Assembly: GCF_001598435.1 (NCBI RefSeq)
Contig: NZ_BCYY01000009.1
Coordinates: 1-64,000, forward strand
Source of the DNA: Sphingomonas pituitosa NBRC 102491
GTDB taxonomy: Bacteria; Pseudomonadota; Alphaproteobacteria; Sphingomonadales; Sphingomonadaceae
Direction of reading: 5' to 3'
Length of the DNA stretch: 64,000 nucleotides
A program made the translations under genes and the position numbers. A model generated the notes under the pieces. The model was not told the DNA's origin. It worked only from the letters and a program-made list of their open reading frames with translations, and did not search any database. Below, in pieces: positions 59,112-64,000 of this stretch; position 1 is the stretch's first letter; each line of letters starts with the position of its first letter.

Positions 59112-60530
59112 TCACCCAACGGTCAGCGTTCCCTCAACAGGGTCTTCGACCTGACGCTTAACCCGGGGGAGGAGTGGCCGGCCCCGTCTCTTTGGAAGCT
59201 CGGTCCTCGGATGGCCATCATCTATCTCGTGGCGAGACGGCGCGAACACGCCCACGGACTGTGAACTGCGAGCGGGTGCATTGTTGTTCCGCTGGCGGTG
59301 ATGCGGATTGGCGCTCTGCAAGGCATGCGCCATCGCGAGAGCGGCCCCGAGACGCTTGTTCTCTACGATCTCTGCCTGATTCACGCGCCGCATCTTGTCG
59401 AACACGCGATAGGGAAGGGCCTGGTCGCCGTATCGCACCTCGATGCGGCCGTCGGGATACTCGCAGACATGGACGCGCTTGCGCGCAAGGGTTCGATTGA
59501 GCGGCGTCGGTTCAAGGATGAACATCGCCTTGTTGTAGTGGAGCGCCAAAGCGGCCGTGACCGTCCGCTCGACGCGCCAGACCATCTCGGCTTCCACATT
59601 CTCATGCGGGGCGAGAGGCCGATGGGCGTCCCGAGGATCTGCAGGTGGGCAGGCAAACTGAGCATTGTGGCGCAAGAGGTAAGAGGGGAGGAAGGAGTTG
59701 GCTTCCTCGATGGAGGAGATGCCTTCAAGCCGCATCGCTTTCACGAGGCGGTTCTGGAGTGTGCTGTTGGCGCGCTCGACCCGCCCTTTTGCTTGGGGCG
59801 AGTTGGCGCAGATGATCTCGACGCCGAGCTTGTCGAGCGCGCGGCCTAGATGCGACATGCCGTCGCTGTCGGCCGTCGCGCGGTTGTTCCGAAAGGCGCT
59901 GTGCTTGTCCGAATAGAAGGCAATCGGCTTGCCGTGGCGCTCGAGATAGGTGCGTGTCGCCTGCAAGTAGGAGAGGGCGCTCTCGCTCTCCGCCATCTCG
60001 AGGTGCATCAGCTCGCTCGTGGCATCGTCGATATAGACCAGCAGGCTGCAGCGTGGGCCGCGGCCCTCGAACCAGTCATGGTCCGAACCGTCGACCTGGA
60101 TGAGCTCGCCGCGGCGCTCGCGCCGGTTGCGAGTCTGGTGGAGCTTGGGGCGCTTGGCGGCCTTCGCCTTCCACAGGCCGGCGCCGATCATCAGCTGGCG
60201 CAGTGTCTCGTGCGAGAGTGTGACGCCATGGCGCTCGGCCAGATACTCGGCCGCCAGCGTCGGACCGAAATCGGCGTAGCGCTGGCGGACAATGGCGATG
60301 ACATGCTGGCGAAAGGCATCGCTGAAACGCCGGTTGCTGGGGCGGCCGCGCTTCCGTGATACCAGGCCAGCAGCGCCGTCAGCGCGTAGCCGGCGGAGCA
60401 GCCGGTATAGCTGACTGCGTTCTAGTCCGAGCAGCTGCATAGCCCGAGCAGGCCGAAGCTCGCCGCGCTCGAGCCGCATCAAGGTGTCGAACCGGTAGAT
60501 CTCGGTATCGCTCATCGCCAGCACCGCCAT
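59112..60530 (-). mobile_element. ISNCY-family transposase, apparently intact
   Basis: The 472 residues begin with an N-terminal helix-turn-helix (DTLMRLERGELRPARAMQLLGLERSQLYRLLRRLRADGAAGL). An integrase-type catalytic core follows: VDGSDHDWFEGRG, LLVYIDDATSELMHLEM, AFYSDKHSAFRNN and ICANSPQAKGRVERANSTLQNRLVKAMR with the final Glu. A C-terminal domain starts about residue 330. Unlike the copy at 35606 there is no stop, deletion or frameshift. The 5' terminal region matches to 60656. Activity is plausible. Confidence 0.9.
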
Positions 60531-60702
60531 CGCTGCACACCCTCATTGTCGAGGGCGCCCATGGACACGATCGCCTCAGCGAAGGCACGCTTGTGCCATT
60601 TCTAATTTGCTGAGCTGTGCCATTTGTACGTTGCGCTTACACCCCGCTCACACCGTCAAGACCGATAATACGCGTTATGTAAACCTTGTCGCTGCCGGCA
60701 AC

Positions 60703-60726
60703 GGCGGACGGGCTACCCCGTCCGCC
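60703..60726. terminator. Strong hairpin after the receptor gene
   Basis: GGCGGACGGG pairs perfectly with CCCGTCCGCC over ten bases across a CTAC loop, ten bases beyond the receptor stop at 60737 (minus strand). No T tract follows, so this may be an RNA 3'-end stabiliser or a weak terminator. Confidence 0.45.
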
Positions 60727-60736
60727 GCGCGTCATC

Positions 60737-63139
60737 TCACCAGTTCACGCCGAGCCGCGCGTACAGGTACCGGCCATTGAAGCCGAAGGGCGAGTAATAG
60801 GGAAAGCCGATTACGCCGCTCGTATTGTTCGCCGGGATCGTGCGGTCGGGGTAGACGTCGAACAGGTTGCTCGCGCCGATCGCGATCTGTGCGCCCTTGC
60901 GCGGCTGGTACCGCAGCTCGAGGTCGCTGATCAGGTGGCGGCCGGTATGGATGTCCGCCGCGGGCGTGGTGCCGGGCTGGTTGGCATCGCCATAATAGGT
61001 GCCGCGCAGGGTAAGGCCCACGGGGCCCTTGGACCAGTCGATCGTGCCCGTCACCTTCTCGCCCGGGGTGCCCTGCTCGATCGTCAGCACCCGGCTGCGC
61101 GCGAACAGCACCGGCGCCGGGTTCACCGTCGCGGTGTTGGTCGGCACGCGGGTGACGACGATCTCGTTGACATTGCCCGCCAGCGTGAAGTCGAACGCGC
61201 CCGCCGCATCGGCCGGGTTGCCCAGGCGGTAGTGCGCCACCGCGTCGATGCCACGGGTGCGCGAGCGCAGCCCGTTGATGAAGAAGCGTGCCTGCGGCAC
61301 GTTGAACGGCGCAAGGATCGCCGCGACCTGCGGGCTGAAGCTGGCCGCGAGATTCTCCGACAGGCCGAGCTGGTCCCGCAGCCGGATCTCATAAGCATCG
61401 ACGCTCAGATCGAAGCCGCCAGCGCGGATTACCGTACCAAGCGAGAAGTTGGTGGACTTCTCCGGCCGAAGCGGCAGGCCGCCGAGCGCAGCCGCCACGG
61501 GCGCAACCGAAGGGAAGGTGCCGGTCAGAATCGGCGTTCCGTTCTGGACGACCTGCGCGATCGAGGTGAAATATTGCTGCTGCAGGCTCGGCGCGCGGAA
61601 GCCAGTGGAGACGGTTCCGCGCAGCGCCAGCCACCGCGCCACGTCGTAACGCGCCGAAAGCTTGCCATTGGCGGTATCGCCGAAGTCCGAATAATGCTCG
61701 CCGCGCACCGCCACGTCGACGAGCAGTGCCTGCGTCACCTGCGCCTCGAGATCAAGATAGCCGGAGACGCTGCGCCGCGACCGCTCGATCGCATTGACCG
61801 GCGCGAAACCGGCAAAGCCCTGCGCACCCGGCGTTGCGCCCGGCACCGCACCGGTGGCCGGAGCGTCATAGGATGCGGCCTCGCCCGGCGTGATCTTGTA
61901 GCCCTCGCGCCGCCCTTCGGCGCCGAACGCCAGGTTGAGCGACTGAAAGACATCAAACCGGCGTCGCACGTCGAGGCCCGCGACCCACTGGTCGAAGATC
62001 AGCGCGCCGTCGTAGAAGTTCTTCGGTGTCGCCGCGCCATAGGCGTAGTTGGCCGAATCGATCGTGCGATAGGCAATCTTGTTGCGGCCATAGCCGGCAT
62101 GCAGGTCGACGCCCCAGTCGCCGAGATCGCCCTTCACGCCGACCGCGCCGACGGCGTTGGTCGACTTGGTGTTGATGATCGGCAGGAAGCCGTCCGGATA
62201 GCCGGCCAGCGCGGTGGTGGCGCTGGCCAGCCGCGGAAAGGCGGCGCTGCGCGTGTCGCGGTCCTGGTAGCTGCCCCAGCCATAGAGACGCCAGCCGCCG
62301 CCGATGCCCTTCGCGGCATTGATCGTGCCGGTATATTGCTCGACCTTCGGATCGCCGAAGCGGCCGGTAACCCGGCTCGGCGTGACGCGCGGATCGAAAT
62401 CGGCGCGATTGGTCGCCTGCCGGTTCACATATTCGCCGGTCACCGTCACGAAGCCGTCGTCACCCAGCCCGAAGCCCTGCCAGGCGGAGGCGGTGAAGAC
62501 CGGCTCGCCGGTGGTGCTGCGGCTGCCCCGCGCGGTATCGATATCGGTGTGGTAGATGCCGTAGGTCGCCGACGCTGCACCGCCCGAGCGCGCCTCGCGC
62601 AGCCGCAGGTTGATCACGCCGGCGATGGCATCCGAACCATATTGCGCCGAGGCACCGTCGCGCAGCACCTCGACTCGCTCGAGCGCCGCGGTCGGGATGG
62701 TGTTGAGATCGACCGCCGCCGAGCCGCGCCCGACCGCGCCGTTGATGTTGAGCAGTGCCGAGCTGTTCACCCGCACGCCGTTGACCAGCACCAGCACCTG
62801 GTCGGGCGAGAGGCCACGCAGCGTCGCCGGGCGGATCGCGTCGGTACCGTCGGTGGCCGAGGGACGCGGGAAGTCGATCGAGGGCGCGACCGCGGCAATC
62901 GCCGCGCCGAGTTCGGTCGTACCCTGGCGGCTGAGTGCCTGGCTGCTCAGCACGTCGACCGGCGAGGCGGTGTCGAGTCGGGAGCGGCCTTCGCTGCGCG
63001 TGCCGGTCACGACGATCTCGTCGGCGCCACCGGCGCTGTTCGCTTCCGTCTGCGGCTCGGCTTGCTGCGCATGGGCCGCCGTGGCGGCGAGGACGGCGGT
63101 GGAGGCTGCGATCAGCAGCGCGGCGCGAAAGGTACGCAT
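60737..63139 (-). CDS. TonB-dependent receptor
   Basis: This 800-residue protein has a signal peptide ending at AAHAQQ. The TonB-box-like DEIVVTGTRSEGRSRLDTASPVDVLSSQAL comes next. The plug includes GLSPDQVLVLVNGVRVNSSALLNINGAVGRGSAAVDLNTIPTAALERVEVLRDGASAQYGSDAIAGVINL, and the barrel ends in RLGVNW. The 'ALLNxNGxxGRGsaaVDLNxIP' plug is typical of the family TIGR01782-unrelated, iron-complex/colicin-type receptors with unknown ligands. AGGGGTTG precedes ATG 63139. No enzyme partner is adjacent, so the ligand cannot be guessed. Confidence 0.9.
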   Translation of the reverse strand: MRTFRAALLIAASTAVLAATAAHAQQAEPQTEANSAGGADEIVVTGTRSEGRSRLDTASPVDVLSSQALSRQGTTELGAAIAAVAPSIDFPRPSATDGTDAIRPATLRGLSPDQVLVLVNGVRVNSSALLNINGAVGRGSAAVDLNTIPTAALERVEVLRDGASAQYGSDAIAGVINLRLREARSGGAASATYGIYHTDIDTARGSRSTTGEPVFTASAWQGFGLGDDGFVTVTGEYVNRQATNRADFDPRVTPSRVTGRFGDPKVEQYTGTINAAKGIGGGWRLYGWGSYQDRDTRSAAFPRLASATTALAGYPDGFLPIINTKSTNAVGAVGVKGDLGDWGVDLHAGYGRNKIAYRTIDSANYAYGAATPKNFYDGALIFDQWVAGLDVRRRFDVFQSLNLAFGAEGRREGYKITPGEAASYDAPATGAVPGATPGAQGFAGFAPVNAIERSRRSVSGYLDLEAQVTQALLVDVAVRGEHYSDFGDTANGKLSARYDVARWLALRGTVSTGFRAPSLQQQYFTSIAQVVQNGTPILTGTFPSVAPVAAALGGLPLRPEKSTNFSLGTVIRAGGFDLSVDAYEIRLRDQLGLSENLAASFSPQVAAILAPFNVPQARFFINGLRSRTRGIDAVAHYRLGNPADAAGAFDFTLAGNVNEIVVTRVPTNTATVNPAPVLFARSRVLTIEQGTPGEKVTGTIDWSKGPVGLTLRGTYYGDANQPGTTPAADIHTGRHLISDLELRYQPRKGAQIAIGASNLFDVYPDRTIPANNTSGVIGFPYYSPFGFNGRYLYARLGVNW

Positions 63140-63242
63140 GTTCAACCCCTGGATTATGCTTGTCGAACCGCGATCTCCCATCTTCGGAGTGGGAATGCAG
63201 GAAAGAAAAGATTGGGGGGCCGAAACGCGCGACGCGTCCCGC

Positions 63243-63404
63243 TCAGATCAGCTCGACGCTGTCCTCGCCTTGCGCGTTAGCACGGCGCTGGAACGCCTCC
63301 GCCCGCTTGCGGAAGGCAGCTGCGACCACCGAATTGCCGCAGGCGGCGGCACGGGCGCGCTCTTCCTGGGCGCGGCGTTCGAAGAAGAAGCGGGTGGTCG
63401 GCAT
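63243..63404 (-). CDS. Small basic/charged protein, unknown
   Basis: The 53 residues read MPTTRFFFERRAQEERARAA, then CGNSVVAAAFRKRAEAFQRRANAQGEDSVELI; they look helical and charged. GGAGA lies nine bases before the ATG at 63404, which supports translation. It is on the same strand as, and upstream of, the receptor gene. No family is recognised. Confidence 0.6.
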   Translation of the reverse strand: MPTTRFFFERRAQEERARAAACGNSVVAAAFRKRAEAFQRRANAQGEDSVELI

Positions 63405-63531
63405 GGCGCGTCGTCTCCCGGGACCCAAGGCGTGTCCCACAGGGCGGTATCAGCAGCGTCAACCGATGCCGCCCGGCTTCGTTCCGCGCGGGACCGCTTG
63501 GAGGCCCTCCGGAGAGGCGCCTGCTGGAGGA

Positions 63532-63921
63532 TCAGGCGAGCGTCAGGTACAGCTCGGCTTCGATCTTCCACAGCCCGCCCATCTCACGCCACTTGGCGGT
63601 GTAGCTGCCGCGCGCCTCCAACGACCCGTCTGCCGCCGAAACACCCTGCCACTGCCCATGTTCGAACGCGATCGGCGCGACCGGGGACAGCACTACCGAG
63701 TCGGGGATGCGGCTGTAGATGCTGCGTGCCTTGGCCGAGAATTCGCGCTTCCACGCCTGCAACTGGGCCTTGCGCCCGTGGATCACGGCACTGTCGGTGC
63801 CGGCGACGAGGACGACGTCCGGCGCCAGCAATGGACCGATAGCGGCAAGATCGCCGGTCGCGAGCGCCTGGTTGAACGCGGCCCGCGCGGCGCGGATCGC
63901 CAGTTCAGGAGAAAACTGCAT
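63532..63921 (-). CDS. NTF2-like/SnoaL-type (DUF4440) protein
   Basis: The 129 residues carry LAIRAARAAFNQALATGDLAAIGPLLAPDVVLVAGTDSAVIHGRKAQLQAWKREF and ARGSYTAKWREMGGLWKIEAELYLTLA. This is the cone-shaped alpha+beta fold of ketosteroid-isomerase-like proteins. The family binds small hydrophobic ligands or acts as isomerases; no catalytic pair can be assigned. GGAGG is only two or three bases before ATG 63921, so the GTG at 63942 may be the true start. Confidence 0.82.
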   Translation of the reverse strand: MQFSPELAIRAARAAFNQALATGDLAAIGPLLAPDVVLVAGTDSAVIHGRKAQLQAWKREFSAKARSIYSRIPDSVVLSPVAPIAFEHGQWQGVSAADGSLEARGSYTAKWREMGGLWKIEAELYLTLA

Positions 63922-64000
63922 GCCCTCCGCTCTACGCCGCACAGCTTGTACGGCAAGATCCGAGAGTGCGACGAGCCGCCAATTTCCCGCGACGGATTGC

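Noticed and set aside
60686-63280. An 864-codon plus-strand frame opposite the last TonB receptor
   Set aside because: Same antisense pattern; the receptor on the minus strand has signal peptide, plug and barrel features.

Overview
The window is GC-rich DNA from an alphaproteobacterium, most likely Sphingomonas or a close relative. The support is indirect: many long TonB-dependent receptors (TBDRs), tryptophan-halogenase-like flavoproteins beside a TBDR, HWE/HisKA_2 histidine kinases, a PEP-CTERM protein and ISNCY/IS481-type insertion sequences. No tRNA, rRNA or CRISPR array was seen.

Layout. (1) 1-11.1 kb: a terminator and an integrase scrap, then a carbohydrate locus on the minus strand (GH27 alpha-galactosidase, GH26 beta-mannanase, SGNH acetylesterase, with a large TBDR upstream). 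Divergent from the TBDR is a flavin halogenase followed by a paralogue lacking the catalytic residues. Together these suggest acetylated galacto(gluco)mannan use. (2) 11.4-21.4 kb: FecI-type sigma factor and FecR, divergent from a TBDR with an N-terminal signalling domain. The TBDR is followed without a gap by gamma-glutamyltransferase and an AbgB-like M20 hydrolase. A class-I-amidotransferase-type gamma-glutamyl hydrolase and a 1-Cys peroxiredoxin converge on them. This looks like a self-sensing scavenging system for gamma-glutamyl or aminoacyl-glutamate conjugates. (3) 21.6-32.9 kb: accessory genes (thioredoxin-like, nitrobindin-like, HWE kinase plus receiver, OprB porin plus CDF transporter, alpha/beta hydrolase, FrnE-like protein plus flavin monooxygenase, SleB hydrolase) separated by scars: a truncated cytochrome c, a molybdopterin oxidoreductase fused to an MFS scrap, and a sensor-kinase remnant. 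(4) 32.9-39 kb: a mobile-element zone with an IS481 fragment, two 176-bp direct repeats around an S9 peptidase and a broken ISNCY transposase, then two VOC proteins and a winged-helix regulator. (5) 39-47.1 kb: signalling genes (four-PAS hybrid kinase, HWE kinase, chemotaxis transducer), a PEP-CTERM protein, a frameshifted DUF6434 gene and a serine recombinase. (6) 47.3-54 kb: an EmrAB/OMF efflux operon with an AraC regulator and two paralogous unknown small proteins. (7) 54-58.8 kb: a compact siderophore-uptake operon (Sel1 protein, TBDR, PiuC-type dioxygenase, its own TonB). (8) 58.8-64 kb: an intact ISNCY transposase gene, another TBDR, a 53-residue protein and an NTF2-like protein.

Overall: nutrient and iron acquisition modules, each with its outer-membrane receptor and periplasmic enzymes, interleaved with genome decay and IS activity. 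The less ordinary parts are the TBDR-GGT-AbgB system, the halogenase/pseudo-halogenase pair, the uncharacterised 135-residue family at the efflux locus, and the direct repeats around the peptidase. Starts were chosen by eye from ribosome-binding sites, overlaps and leaders, and several remain uncertain.
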